The notes beneath the pieces are model-generated. The model worked only from the letters and a program-made list of their open reading frames with translations. It was not told the DNA's origin and made no database searches. Source: Nitrospira sp. MA-1 (lineage in GTDB: Bacteria > Nitrospirota > Nitrospiria > Nitrospirales > UBA8639). From it: a stretch of 64,000 bases of DNA. The stretch spans positions 1,116,001 through 1,180,000 of the forward strand of contig JAQJDB010000006.1 in assembly GCA_032139905.1 (NCBI GenBank), read 5' to 3'. This document shows positions 16,746 through 25,509 of the stretch, one piece after another (position 1 is the stretch's first letter; the number at the start of each line of letters is the position of its first letter). The translations under genes and the position numbers were made by a program.

Positions 16746-17701
16746 CGTGTAATCCTGACCTGTTTAAAGAGCCGTTGAATGTGCTGAATGCCTGGGATCG
16801 GACGGTGAAGCGGACCTAATGGGGGGACTTTGCCTTTGAGTAGGGATTGGAGGACCATGGGAATCATGGCGAGTAATCTGCCAATATTTTTAAGGCCGAA
16901 GGTTCTGATCGCCAGCATAGGTTCGTCCAGAATGCCTTTATGTTTAATAATATCGGTAAAGACTTCGGCATGGCGGGAACCGCAGGTTGATGGAACTTTT
17001 TTCGCCAGGCCTTTTGCCCGCAACGCCATGATCCGGTCCATCGGTCCGACCCCTTTGGGGCAGACCTGAATACATTCCATACATCGGGTGCAATCCCACA
17101 TGCCACTGGGTTGGTTGAGGAAGTTCAGGCGTTGGGAAGTCGCGGCATCCCGTGGGTCGGCGACGAACCGATAGGCTTTCGCCAGGGCGGCAGGCCCGAC
17201 GAACGTCTTGTCGACCTCCAGGACAGTACAGTCAGAGACGCAGACGCCACACATGATACAGCTCATGACACCTGAGAGGTGATTCATGGACTCGGGTGAG
17301 GCGGTGTATTCGGCCGTGGGAGGCAGCCCTTGTGGTTGGAGCCACGGTTGTATCTGCCGAATCTTTGCCCAGAAAGGCGCCATGTCGGTGACCAGATCTT
17401 TAATGACCGGCATATTATTCATGGGTTCAACCTGAATCGTTTCACCTTCCGAGGCCATGGAAATCATTTTGGTTTTACAGGCCAGTGTGGCGTGTCCGTT
17501 AATGCGCATACCGCAAGATCCACAAATGGCCCCGCGACAGGAACAACGAAGTGTTAGGGAATCATCAATGGTTTCCCGAATTTTAATGAGTCCATCGAGG
17601 ACACTGTCGGAAGGATCGATTTCCAGATCATATTCCTGATAGTACGAGGAGGGATGATCGTGTTCCGGATTAAAGCGACGTATGCGAAGAGTGGTGTGCA
17701 T
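16742..17701 (-). CDS. sdhB: Succinate dehydrogenase/fumarate reductase iron-sulfur subunit
   Basis: A 319-residue protein with the ferredoxin-like [2Fe-2S] domain (CSCRGAICGSCGMRINGHA, then LAC) around residues 50-77 and a C-terminal domain with CIMCGVCVSDC and CTRCMECIQVCPKGV for the [4Fe-4S] and [3Fe-4S] clusters. It relays electrons between the flavoprotein SdhA and the quinone side. Residues after about 235 form an extension typical of type E enzymes and SdhB proteins longer than the 240-residue mitochondrial type. The 114-base gap to sdhA upstream and the four-base overlap with the HdrB-like gene downstream mark one operon. Direction (succinate oxidation or fumarate reduction) cannot be told from sequence. 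Confidence 0.92.
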   Translation of the reverse strand: MHTTLRIRRFNPEHDHPSSYYQEYDLEIDPSDSVLDGLIKIRETIDDSLTLRCSCRGAICGSCGMRINGHATLACKTKMISMASEGETIQVEPMNNMPVIKDLVTDMAPFWAKIRQIQPWLQPQGLPPTAEYTASPESMNHLSGVMSCIMCGVCVSDCTVLEVDKTFVGPAALAKAYRFVADPRDAATSQRLNFLNQPSGMWDCTRCMECIQVCPKGVGPMDRIMALRAKGLAKKVPSTCGSRHAEVFTDIIKHKGILDEPMLAIRTFGLKNIGRLLAMIPMVLQSLLKGKVPPLGPLHRPIPGIQHIQRLFKQVRITR

Positions 17702-17815
17702 CAGTGTGGGTAATTCCTCGGCTTGTGCTTACAGTATATCTCCTTTAAGCCGTTAGGGGGTGACTTGTCGTTCGTGCGCGATTCAATAAAAGACATGATC
17801 GGATTTTTGGCTCCA

Positions 17816-19534
17816 TTAATAGACGCGAATTTGAGGTTGCCATTGGGTGATGCGCACTGGTAGATACTCGACATGGGGAGGACTGTCTGGCCTATGATAC
17901 AGCAACACATGTTTGAGCCAGTGTTCGTCATCCCGGTCAAGAAAATCCGTCCGGAAATGGGCTCCACGGCTTTCCTGTCTGGTGAGGGCGCCCACGATAA
18001 TGGCTTCTGCACAGTCCAACATAAACCCCAGTTCCAGTGCGGCAATTAATCCGGTGTTAAACACCTGTCCCTTATCCTGGATAGTGATGTCTGGCCAACG
18101 TGTTTTGAGTGTGGTGATATGGTGAAGGGCCGTCTCCATGCCTTCCTCCTCACGAAAGACCGATACATGCCGGTTCATGGTGGTGCCCATCTCCAGGCGC
18201 AACGCCGCCGCTCGTTCCCCCGGTCCTTTCCGTGACACGATGTTAGCCACCAGATGTTTGTCTTTGTCCATGGCGCTATCCGGAATGGTGGGAGGAGGAT
18301 TCGTATTGGCATACTCTGCGGCACATGTTCCTGCCCGTCGGCCAAACACCACGGTGTCCAACAGAGAGTTCGCGCCAAGCCGGTTGCCCCCATGCAGGCT
18401 CACGCAGGCGGTTTCTCCTGCCGCGAAGAGGCCTGGCACGCCGGTCCATTGGCCTTGGACATCCCAACATCGGCCTTCGGTGTCGGTTTTGATGCCCCCC
18501 ATTTGGTAATGCATGCCTGGCCGGATGGGTAACGGCTCTTCGGCTAAATCGATATTGGCAAAGGTTTTGGCTTCGGCGTAGATTTGTCCGAGACGATCCT
18601 GAAGGAAGGCTCGTCCCAAGTGCCGGCAGTCGAGTAGGACGCAACCTTTGATGCCACGCCCTTCATTAATTTCAATTTGTTCCGCACGGGAGACGACATC
18701 CCGCGAAGCCAGTTCCAGCATATTGGGCGCATAACGCTCCATGAAACGCTCGCCCTTGCTGTTGAGAAGGTAGGCCCCTTCTCCCCTGGCGGCTTCCGTA
18801 ATTAAGAGGCCCTTCCCCTTTAGCGTTGTCGGGTGATATTGCACCATTTCCATATCCATTAAGGGGGCGCCAGCCCGATAGGCCACGGCCATCCCATCGC
18901 CCGTGCAAATCAAGGCATTGGTGCTGGGTTCGTACACACGGCCTAAGCCGCCTGTGGCCATGATCACGGATCTGGCTCGAAATAGTGCGAATGTTCCGGT
19001 GCGAATTTCAAAGGCCACCACTCCCGCACACCGTCCCTGGTCGTCTTTCACGAGAGAGGTCACAAACCATTCTTCGTAGACGGGAATTTTAGCCTGCATG
19101 GTTTGTTCATACAGTACGTGCAGCATAGCCTGCCCGGTAAAGTCGGACACGAAAAAGGTTCGTGCGCGTTTCTGTCCACCGAATCGGCGCGTACCGAGGT
19201 GCCCTTCTTCATTGCGGTTAAAGATCACTCCCATATGTTCCAAGGCGATAATATCCTGGCCGGCTTCTTGGGCGAGAACCTCAACGGCGTCCTGGTCGCT
19301 TAGATAATCACTGCCTTTCACTGTTTCGAAGGCATGGTCTTGCCACATGTCACCCCGGTCCGTCAGGGCGGCGTTAATACCGCCTTGTGCGGCATTGGAA
19401 TGACTGCGCACGGGGTGGACTTTGGTTAGAAGGGCGACAGAAGCCCCTTGGTTATGCGCGGCAATAGCGGCGCGCATGCCTGCCAGGCCGGCACCAATGA
19501 CGAGCACATCATAAGAAAAGGCAGAGTTCATCAT
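17816..19534 (-). CDS. sdhA: Succinate dehydrogenase/fumarate reductase flavoprotein subunit
   Basis: A 572-residue protein from the ATG at 19534; a TTG two codons upstream is a less likely start. The Rossmann FAD-binding motif VIGAGLAGMRAAIAA is at the N-terminus. KVHPVRSHSNAAQGGINAAL contains the His expected to carry FAD covalently. Active-site regions include QYHPTTLKGKGLLITEAARGEGAYL and MGGIKTDTEGRCWDVQ, and the C-terminal ESRGAHFRTDFLDRDDEHW is the usual capping end. It interconverts succinate and fumarate. The gene follows citrate synthase by 65 bases and precedes sdhB, fitting the TCA cycle or the reductive TCA cycle used by Nitrospirota for CO2 fixation. Confidence 0.93.
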   Translation of the reverse strand: MMNSAFSYDVLVIGAGLAGMRAAIAAHNQGASVALLTKVHPVRSHSNAAQGGINAALTDRGDMWQDHAFETVKGSDYLSDQDAVEVLAQEAGQDIIALEHMGVIFNRNEEGHLGTRRFGGQKRARTFFVSDFTGQAMLHVLYEQTMQAKIPVYEEWFVTSLVKDDQGRCAGVVAFEIRTGTFALFRARSVIMATGGLGRVYEPSTNALICTGDGMAVAYRAGAPLMDMEMVQYHPTTLKGKGLLITEAARGEGAYLLNSKGERFMERYAPNMLELASRDVVSRAEQIEINEGRGIKGCVLLDCRHLGRAFLQDRLGQIYAEAKTFANIDLAEEPLPIRPGMHYQMGGIKTDTEGRCWDVQGQWTGVPGLFAAGETACVSLHGGNRLGANSLLDTVVFGRRAGTCAAEYANTNPPPTIPDSAMDKDKHLVANIVSRKGPGERAAALRLEMGTTMNRHVSVFREEEGMETALHHITTLKTRWPDITIQDKGQVFNTGLIAALELGFMLDCAEAIIVGALTRQESRGAHFRTDFLDRDDEHWLKHVLLYHRPDSPPHVEYLPVRITQWQPQIRVY

Positions 19535-19599
19535 TCTCAAGTACTGATGCGTGGCACTTGGATCCCACAGCGATGACGACGGTCGGGTTCGTGACCCGA

Positions 19600-20745
19600 C
19601 TAGGTGGAAATATTCTCACGGGTCTCCACTGATTGATAAGAACGATGGCGGGGGCCTTCATAAATTTGATCAGGCCGGAACAAGTGATTATCCTGGTATT
19701 GTTCAAAACAGTGTGCTAACCACCCGGCCACCCTGGCCATCGCAAAGACAGGAGTAAATAAATCGGTATCGATGCCCATACGATGGTAAATGATGCCGGA
19801 GTAAAAATCCACGTTGGGCCGAATGCCTTTGGGTCCCACTCGTTTTTCCATTTCCTGTTCAACCGCCCTGGCTAGAGCAAATAAGGAATTGCCATCCGGT
19901 CGGTTATCCAATTGTTGTGCGAACTCTTGTAACACGTGAGCGCGGGGGTCCTTCACCTTATATATCCGATGACCGAACCCCATAATCTTTTGCTTTAACG
20001 AAAATTTGTGGTCCAGAAATGCCGGAATGGCTTCAATGGTCGCAATCTCCTCCAGCATGTGAATGACGGCTTCATTGGCGCCGCCATGCAACGGGCCTTC
20101 TAACGTGCCAATGGCTGAGGCGATTACCGTAAACGGATCAGCCAGCGTGGAGGCGGTCACCAGTCCACTAAATGTCGAGGCGTTCATTGTGTGTTCGGCA
20201 TGGAGAATCAAGCAGATATCAAACATCCTGGCCATGTCCGGGGCAGGGACTTTTTCGGTGAGCATGTACAAAAAGTTTTCGGCGAAGGAAAGGTCGTCAC
20301 GGGGTTGGATCTGCTCATCACCATGACGGAGACGGGCAAATGCTGCGACGATGGTGGGGAGTTTGGCGATGAGGCGGACGGCGGTCCAATACCGGGTGTT
20401 GTCATCCCGGACATCGGGTACCGGATAAAACATGCCCAGAGCGGCAACGGCCGCTTGCAAGGCATCCATCGGGTGGCCATGCTCTGGGAGGCATTTCAGG
20501 AGATCGGTGATGCGATACTTAATCCGGCGATGGTGAGTGAGGTCCTCGTGAAACCGGGCGAGTTCGGCTTGAGTGGGAAGCCGGTTGAATAATAATAAAA
20601 ATGCTGTTTCGGTGAAGCTGCTTCGGGTAGCAAGTTCCTCAATGGGGATACCACGATATTCCAGAATCCCCTGGACCCCATCCACATAACTAATAGTTGA
20701 TTTTGCCGCAGGAACCCCTGCTAGGCCTGGCAAATAATCTTGCAT
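19600..20745 (-). CDS. gltA: Citrate synthase
   Basis: A 381-residue protein preceded by GAAGGTGAC before the start at 20745. The citrate synthase catalytic set is present: LHAEHTMNASTFSG (His region), GPLHGGANEAVIHML (HGGANE), GFGHRIYKVKDPRA (catalytic His) and GIRPNVDFYSGII (catalytic Asp). Length fits the dimeric type I form common outside enterobacteria. It condenses acetyl-CoA and oxaloacetate to citrate, and some thermophiles run it backwards in a reversed oxidative TCA cycle. Here it leads an apparent operon with sdhA, sdhB and the HdrB-like gene. It could be a 2-methylcitrate synthase, but no propionate genes accompany it. Confidence 0.92.
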   Translation of the reverse strand: MQDYLPGLAGVPAAKSTISYVDGVQGILEYRGIPIEELATRSSFTETAFLLLFNRLPTQAELARFHEDLTHHRRIKYRITDLLKCLPEHGHPMDALQAAVAALGMFYPVPDVRDDNTRYWTAVRLIAKLPTIVAAFARLRHGDEQIQPRDDLSFAENFLYMLTEKVPAPDMARMFDICLILHAEHTMNASTFSGLVTASTLADPFTVIASAIGTLEGPLHGGANEAVIHMLEEIATIEAIPAFLDHKFSLKQKIMGFGHRIYKVKDPRAHVLQEFAQQLDNRPDGNSLFALARAVEQEMEKRVGPKGIRPNVDFYSGIIYHRMGIDTDLFTPVFAMARVAGWLAHCFEQYQDNHLFRPDQIYEGPRHRSYQSVETRENIST

Positions 20746-20956
20746 GTCACCTTCTCTCTCTCTCTTTGATGTTACATCCGTATACTTGCGAATAATTTAG
20801 TATACCGTGCCCGTGAACTCCACCCCAACTTTCCTGGTTAATTTGCTATACTTTTCCTGGAAAATCAGGATGACCCGAAGTAATAACCGTGAGAAAGACG
20901 AATATCATGAGTTCTCGTTTGGTGTAATCTTTAATTTCAAGAAAGGGGATTTGAGT

Positions 20957-21556
20957 ATGCAGGGTTTCAAAAACTTCATGATGGTCGTGGGATTGGTGGC
21001 TCTTGTCACGTGGGGGACGGGCAGCTTGGCTGGAGCTGACCCCGAGAGTGAGCACAATCCCCATGGGAAGCAGCCTCATGCGGGAATGGGGTATGGGAAT
21101 GGCGATCATGAGGGTATGGGTCGGCATGGCGGTCTTTCAACCTTGGCCATGAAGGAGCAGTTGGGTCTTTCCGATGAACAGGTGAATCAGTTGCGTCCGC
21201 TCGAGCTGGAGTATCGGAAGACCATGATTCAGAATGGGGCCGATTTACGGGTTGCCATGATGGATTTGGGGATGTTCACGGATGCGAAGAAAACGGACAG
21301 GGCCGCGATTGCCGGCAAGGTCGATGAAATTAGCCTGTTGCAAAAAAAGATGATGGTGTATCGTGTTGAGGTTCTTCTAAAAGTTAAAGAGGTGTTGTCT
21401 CCAGAGCAATATGAGCAATTCCGGTCACGGCTGCGTGTGCAAATGGAGGGGATGGCGCACCATGGAGGGGGAAAACAAGACGTAGAAGAACACCATGGCA
21501 AGTATCCAGGCAAATCTCATGGCCATGATGGTGAGATTGAGAAAAACCATCCCTGA
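20957..21556 (+). CDS. Spy/ZraP-like periplasmic protein
   Basis: A 199-residue protein from the ATG at 20957, preceded by AAAGGGGAT. A signal peptide (FMMVVGLVALVTWGTGSLAGA) leads into a His/Gly/Met-rich segment (HNPHGKQPHAGMGYGNGDHE) and a helical core with QLGLSDEQVNQLRPLELEYRK and VLSPEQYEQFRSRL, the two LSxEQ-type motifs of the Spy/ZraP family. The C-terminus is again His-rich (HHGKYPGKSHGHDGEIEKNHP). Such proteins are zinc-responsive periplasmic chaperones, and the two histidine-rich ends argue for metal binding. It is divergent from the citrate synthase operon with about 210 bases between starts. Confidence 0.8.
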   Translation: MQGFKNFMMVVGLVALVTWGTGSLAGADPESEHNPHGKQPHAGMGYGNGDHEGMGRHGGLSTLAMKEQLGLSDEQVNQLRPLELEYRKTMIQNGADLRVAMMDLGMFTDAKKTDRAAIAGKVDEISLLQKKMMVYRVEVLLKVKEVLSPEQYEQFRSRLRVQMEGMAHHGGGKQDVEEHHGKYPGKSHGHDGEIEKNHP

Positions 21557-21949
21557 ATAGAGGAGTGTTCCTCTTGATGAGATCTCCTTGGGTTTCTTAC
21601 GACCTGAGAGTGAGGATCGACGTTTGAGGTCATTGAGCAAGGCATTGATCACCTAGGTCCCTTCTTCCAATCGGAGAAGGGACCTGGCGTTATTTCAGAA
21701 TCCCCCAAGCTGCATTTATCTCCCTACAGGGTGTTAGGGAAAGTTGTAGGCGATTACCTGCACATCTTAATGCCAGACCTGATGCGGATTGCCACAGGAA
21801 GACTCCTAACCATTTGATGTTGTTCATGAATAAAAACATGGCATGGGAGGGAATGAGCCTTGCAATGTCTATATATTGAGTAAGGTCAGCAATGGCACAC
21901 GATACTGTACTTCGTCGCATTTTTTTATTGGTTGCGGAAGGAGGCTGTC
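21557..21949. other. Intergenic region containing a hairpin
   Basis: About 390 bases without a supported gene. The stem at 21655-21685 is the only clear structure. The stretch just before the next gene contains its ribosome binding site GGAAGGAGG. Confidence 0.4.
21655..21685 (+). terminator. Hairpin downstream of the Spy/ZraP-like gene
   Basis: A stem of AGGTCCCTTC plus TCC pairing with GGA plus GAAGGGACCT, with one bulged base and an AATC loop, 100 bases after the preceding stop codon. It is followed by GGCGTTATTT, only weakly T-rich, so terminator function is likely but not certain. Confidence 0.5.
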
Positions 21950-22291
21950 ATGAAATCATTGACTAAATTTAGCGTCTTGTTATTTGTGATGGGCTGCCAA
22001 GGAGTTGTGCCGGTTTTTGCGATGGAGGGGGAACCGATGGCTCAAACACCTGAGGTTCGACAGGAATTACAGACGAATTCGCCGACAACGACGGCACGGT
22101 ATAGGAATGTCGAAGGGAAGCTTCAGGCCATCCAGGGAGATATGTTTATCATCGAAGGGGCGTCAGCCGAACAACAGGTTAAAATCCAGGTGGGGAAAGA
22201 TACTGCCTTTCCCAATGGGCAAAAAGAAGTCGGGCAAGCCGTTAATGCCCTGGTCTCGGCCCAGGATGGACATGCGTTGATTATTCAATAA
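21950..22291 (+). CDS. Small exported protein of unknown function
   Basis: A 113-residue protein whose ATG at 21950 has a very good GGAAGGAGG site. The N-terminus is a signal peptide (SVLLFVMGCQGVVPVFAMEG); a Cys in MGCQG could be a lipobox, but the context does not match the consensus well. The mature part, from RNVEGKLQAIQGDMFIIEG to KIQVGKDTAFPNGQKEVGQ, looks like a small beta-barrel similar to periplasmic OB-fold or DUF5666-like proteins (a strand pattern of VEGKLQAIQGDMFIIEG). I cannot assign a function. It is likely monocistronic. Confidence 0.65.
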   Translation: MKSLTKFSVLLFVMGCQGVVPVFAMEGEPMAQTPEVRQELQTNSPTTTARYRNVEGKLQAIQGDMFIIEGASAEQQVKIQVGKDTAFPNGQKEVGQAVNALVSAQDGHALIIQ

Positions 22292-22530
22292 CAGACAGCT
22301 CGGGACTTCGCTGCCCTAGGCTGAAGGTATGAGGTAGAATTTTATGGGAAGAGAGCATCGGGTAGGGATTTAAATATTATCCTCGATGCCATGAATGCGG
22401 GAAGGGTGAACATTTCAGAATTATTCACTTTGTCACTTGGGGGAGTCACGGTGTGTGGTTCGAAGTGTTCGTCCTTCCGCTAATTTTACATTGATAGGTG
22501 CATGATAACAAATTATTGGAGAGAAGGCCA

Positions 22531-22698
22531 ATGATGAAATGTGACACGTGCTATCAAGAATATACTGCTTTTGATTTCGTCACTCTGCGGAACCTTTGCG
22601 AACATGTATATTTGGATTCCCTCGCCCAGAAGCAGAATCCATCTTTATTCAAGTCAGATAAGCCTGTTTCCCGGTTGAACATGCATCAACCGGTCTGA
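22531..22698 (+). CDS. Small protein with CxxC motif, 55 aa
   Basis: The ATG at 22531 (or the next codon at 22534) follows a GGAGAGAAGG ribosome binding site. The product starts MMKCDTCYQEYTAFDFVTLRN, with a CDTC pair that could be half of a metal site, and continues with CEHVYLDSLAQKQNPSLF. It has no signal peptide. I do not recognise the family; the good ribosome binding site and sensible composition are the main support. It converges with lipA. Confidence 0.5.
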   Translation: MMKCDTCYQEYTAFDFVTLRNLCEHVYLDSLAQKQNPSLFKSDKPVSRLNMHQPV

Positions 22699-22750
22699 CC
22701 GAGGCCTGCTGCGGCCCCGAAGATCAAAATGCTTGGGACCTAAGAGGGCA

Positions 22751-23665
22751 TTAGGGGCAGGATCTGCCGTGTGTTTGCTCTTCTGCGTGGTAAGAGCTTC
22801 GAACAAGCGGGCCGGATTCTACATGCTGAAATCCTAAGGCCATTCCTTCCTGTTTGAATTCTTCAAATTCCTCTGGAGTATAGTATCGCGAAACCGCCGC
22901 ATGCTGAAGAGTCGGCTGAAGGTATTGGCCGATGGTCAGAATGTCACAATCTACTTCCCGAAGATCCCGCATTACCTGCCGGATTTCATCGTTTGATTCC
23001 CCTAACCCTGCCATCAGTCCGGATTTAGTTCGCCCTCCCATGGTTTTGGCCCATTGAAGAATCCGGAGCGATCGCTGGTATTTCCCCTGTGGACGAATTG
23101 AAGGGAAGAGACGAGGGATGGTCTCAATATTATGGTTCAAAATATCCGGATTGGCCTGCATGACTCTTTCCAGATCAGTCTGCTCGCCCTGAAAATCAGG
23201 GATCAACACTTCCACGGTGCAGGCCGGATTGTCATGTCGGATTCGTTGAATGGTCTCCGCAAACAATGTGGCCCCTCCATCGGGGAGATCGTCCCGATTG
23301 ACCGAGGTTACCACTGCATGCCGGAGTTTTAGGAGTTTAACGGCATCCGCCACCCGCTGAGGCTCTTCCCGATCCACTGCGGACGGGCGTCCCGTGGTCA
23401 CCGAGCAGTAATGGCAACGCCTGGTGCAAATATCTCCAAGGATGAGAAACGTGGCCGTCCGATTATTCCAACATTCCCAAATATTCGGGCATCGTGCCTC
23501 TTCACAAATGGTATGCAGTCGATGCGTATCCATCAGTTGACGGATTTCCTGGTAATGGGGTCCAGGCCGGAAACGGACTTTGAACCAGGGAGGAAGGTTT
23601 CTTCTTCGGGAGGGCTTTGCGGAAGAAGAGACGGACGAAATTTCTGAAGTAGGGATGAATGTCAT
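22751..23665 (-). CDS. lipA: Lipoyl synthase
   Basis: A 304-residue radical-SAM enzyme. The auxiliary [4Fe-4S] cluster motif CEEARCPNIWECW and the radical-SAM motif CTRRCHYC are both complete, and the C-terminal LVRSSYHAEE supplies the RSSY serine ligand of the auxiliary cluster. It inserts two sulfur atoms into octanoyl groups on lipoyl domains of dehydrogenase or glycine-cleavage proteins in the cytoplasm. Length is normal. A CCAAGAGGC site precedes the start. No lipB or lplA gene is adjacent, so the gene stands alone here. Confidence 0.96.
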   Translation of the reverse strand: MTFIPTSEISSVSSSAKPSRRRNLPPWFKVRFRPGPHYQEIRQLMDTHRLHTICEEARCPNIWECWNNRTATFLILGDICTRRCHYCSVTTGRPSAVDREEPQRVADAVKLLKLRHAVVTSVNRDDLPDGGATLFAETIQRIRHDNPACTVEVLIPDFQGEQTDLERVMQANPDILNHNIETIPRLFPSIRPQGKYQRSLRILQWAKTMGGRTKSGLMAGLGESNDEIRQVMRDLREVDCDILTIGQYLQPTLQHAAVSRYYTPEEFEEFKQEGMALGFQHVESGPLVRSSYHAEEQTHGRSCP

Positions 23666-23881
23666 GAGCCTCTTGGAGTTTATGGTGACCTGTGAATGTG
23701 TCCTAAAGTGGCTTTGAGTAGGGGATGCATCCGACAGGTATGTCTCATTCTAACATGTGAGTATAAGGATGCCTACATTTTCCAAAAGATCTGCCGATTC
23801 TAAAGGAGCGCGGGGAATCTTGTACCCTATGGAGGGCTGAAGTCAGCGGAGGGGTAGCAGATGGGTGGCTTTGTCAAGATG

Positions 23882-25114
23882 TCAAGCTGGCTCAACAATC
23901 ATGGGAGAGAAGTGGTTTGCCCAATCAATGGCTTCCACATAGTATTCTCGAATCGCGCTAGGAGGGAGTTGGAGCTTTTTGAGTTCTAACCACTGGCCTT
24001 TCTCGTAGGCTTTCACGCTGCTCAATGCCGCTCCCATTGGTCCCTTCTCCAGGATTAAGGCTTCAAGAATGTCGTCCGGGAGGGGAAGGGTGCCGACCAG
24101 TTTTTCCATGGAAGATCCGTATAAGGCTTCTAAGACCGAAAGAAGGCCCATGGTGAAATATTTTTCCGGGGAATCGGCGCCAAGTTGCTGTCCTAGTCTC
24201 TCACACATTTTTGCTCGCACCAAGGCGATCACCAGCATTTCCATCGGTTGGTCTTTCCCTATGGCCATCACAATGAGAGAAGCCCAGGTGCGTATCCGGT
24301 CGATGCCTACCATACAGGCGGCTTGCTCAATGGACTCCACCCGCCTGGGAAGTCCGACAGAGGCCGAATTTACATATCGAAGAATCTTGTAGCTCAAAGA
24401 AAGGTCGTTTCGGATAAATTCGACCAGACATTCAAAGGAGATATTCGGGTCCTGAATTTTCCCTAATAATTCCAGAAGAGCTATACGATTTCCCGGAATT
24501 TCACGCCCTCGAATGATATCTGGGCGATAAAAGAAAAACCCTTGAAAATAAAACATCCCAAGCTGCTTGCAGGCCTCAAAGGCTTCTCGTGTCTCCACTT
24601 TTTCGGCGAGAAGACGCGCGCGGTAATCCCGGATTTGCCGAGTCTCTTGTTGTAATTGTTCGGAGCTTTTTCCTAAGACATCGATTTTTACAATATCGGC
24701 CAATTCCAGAAACGGTCGAAAGCGATCATGGAAGACAAAATCGTCCAAGGCAATGGTATAGCCCTGCTGAGAGAGGGATGCTATGGCTTCAATGACTTGC
24801 TGGGTGGGTTCCACTGTCTCCAAAATTTCCAAGACCACCCGGTTTTTTGGGAGAGCCTCACAGTATCTATCTAATAAAAATTGTTTGGGAATATTCAAAA
24901 AAGCCAGATGGGTTCCCACCACATGCTCCAGGCCAATATCGAGATAGGTATTTAAGAGGACCTGGGCGGTGGCGATTTCTTCATTATGGATAATGGCTGA
25001 GTCGGATTCACAGTTTCGATACAAGACCTCATAGCCAATGGTTTTCAGATTCGGGCCTAAAATTGGTTGGCGACCGACGAGAATATTCCCGTAATTGGCA
25101 ATGACGGTGTTCAT
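23882..25114 (-). CDS. EAL-HDOD signalling protein (YuxH/CdgJ type)
   Basis: A 410-residue protein with an N-terminal EAL-type domain (residues about 10-205) and a C-terminal HDOD domain (about 205-400). The EAL motif itself reads EVL (GYEVLYRN), and only part of the metal-binding set is seen, such as LDDFVFHD and KIDVLG, so catalysis is doubtful and the domain may act as a c-di-GMP or protein-binding module. The HDOD part is recognised by ISFECLVEFIRNDLSLSYKILRYVNSA, the usual start of that domain. Proteins with this architecture tune motility and biofilm traits. It lies about 400 bases downstream of the REC-GGDEF-EAL gene on the same strand and may act in the same pathway. Confidence 0.88.
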   Translation of the reverse strand: MNTVIANYGNILVGRQPILGPNLKTIGYEVLYRNCESDSAIIHNEEIATAQVLLNTYLDIGLEHVVGTHLAFLNIPKQFLLDRYCEALPKNRVVLEILETVEPTQQVIEAIASLSQQGYTIALDDFVFHDRFRPFLELADIVKIDVLGKSSEQLQQETRQIRDYRARLLAEKVETREAFEACKQLGMFYFQGFFFYRPDIIRGREIPGNRIALLELLGKIQDPNISFECLVEFIRNDLSLSYKILRYVNSASVGLPRRVESIEQAACMVGIDRIRTWASLIVMAIGKDQPMEMLVIALVRAKMCERLGQQLGADSPEKYFTMGLLSVLEALYGSSMEKLVGTLPLPDDILEALILEKGPMGAALSSVKAYEKGQWLELKKLQLPPSAIREYYVEAIDWANHFSPMIVEPA

Positions 25115-25509
25115 GGCTAGAGGCGAAGATTAGGGGCTTTGATGTGTATAGCGAAGGAAGGCATATCCGTGGTGATACCTATTATTCTCATTTGCAATTT
25201 CCAGGCTGATAGGGGTCTCCTCTCATTATTGTCGGCATTTCACAAGAAAGAATTGAGAAATCTTTGAAATTCATGGAAGTCCACGAAAGAAAGAGGAAGT
25301 AGCTTGTTGGATCCGGGAAATCTCATTTTCCTAGGTCGGGGGGCCCAGAATCCGGGGATTGTCGGTTCGTTAACAGCGTTGAACCTCCTGATATTCCAGC
25401 CAGTTTTTGTCAATTGTTTGCGAAATTTTGAAAGGTAACAAGAGGAGGTAGTGTCGGAGAGGAGGGGAGTCGATTGTGAGGGAAATTCGAATTATTGGGG
25501 AGGTGGGTT
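25115..25509. other. Intergenic region, no gene seen
   Basis: About 395 bases between two same-strand c-di-GMP signalling genes. It should hold the promoter of the EAL-HDOD gene. I looked for a c-di-GMP riboswitch-like core and did not find one; nothing else could be supported. Confidence 0.4.
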
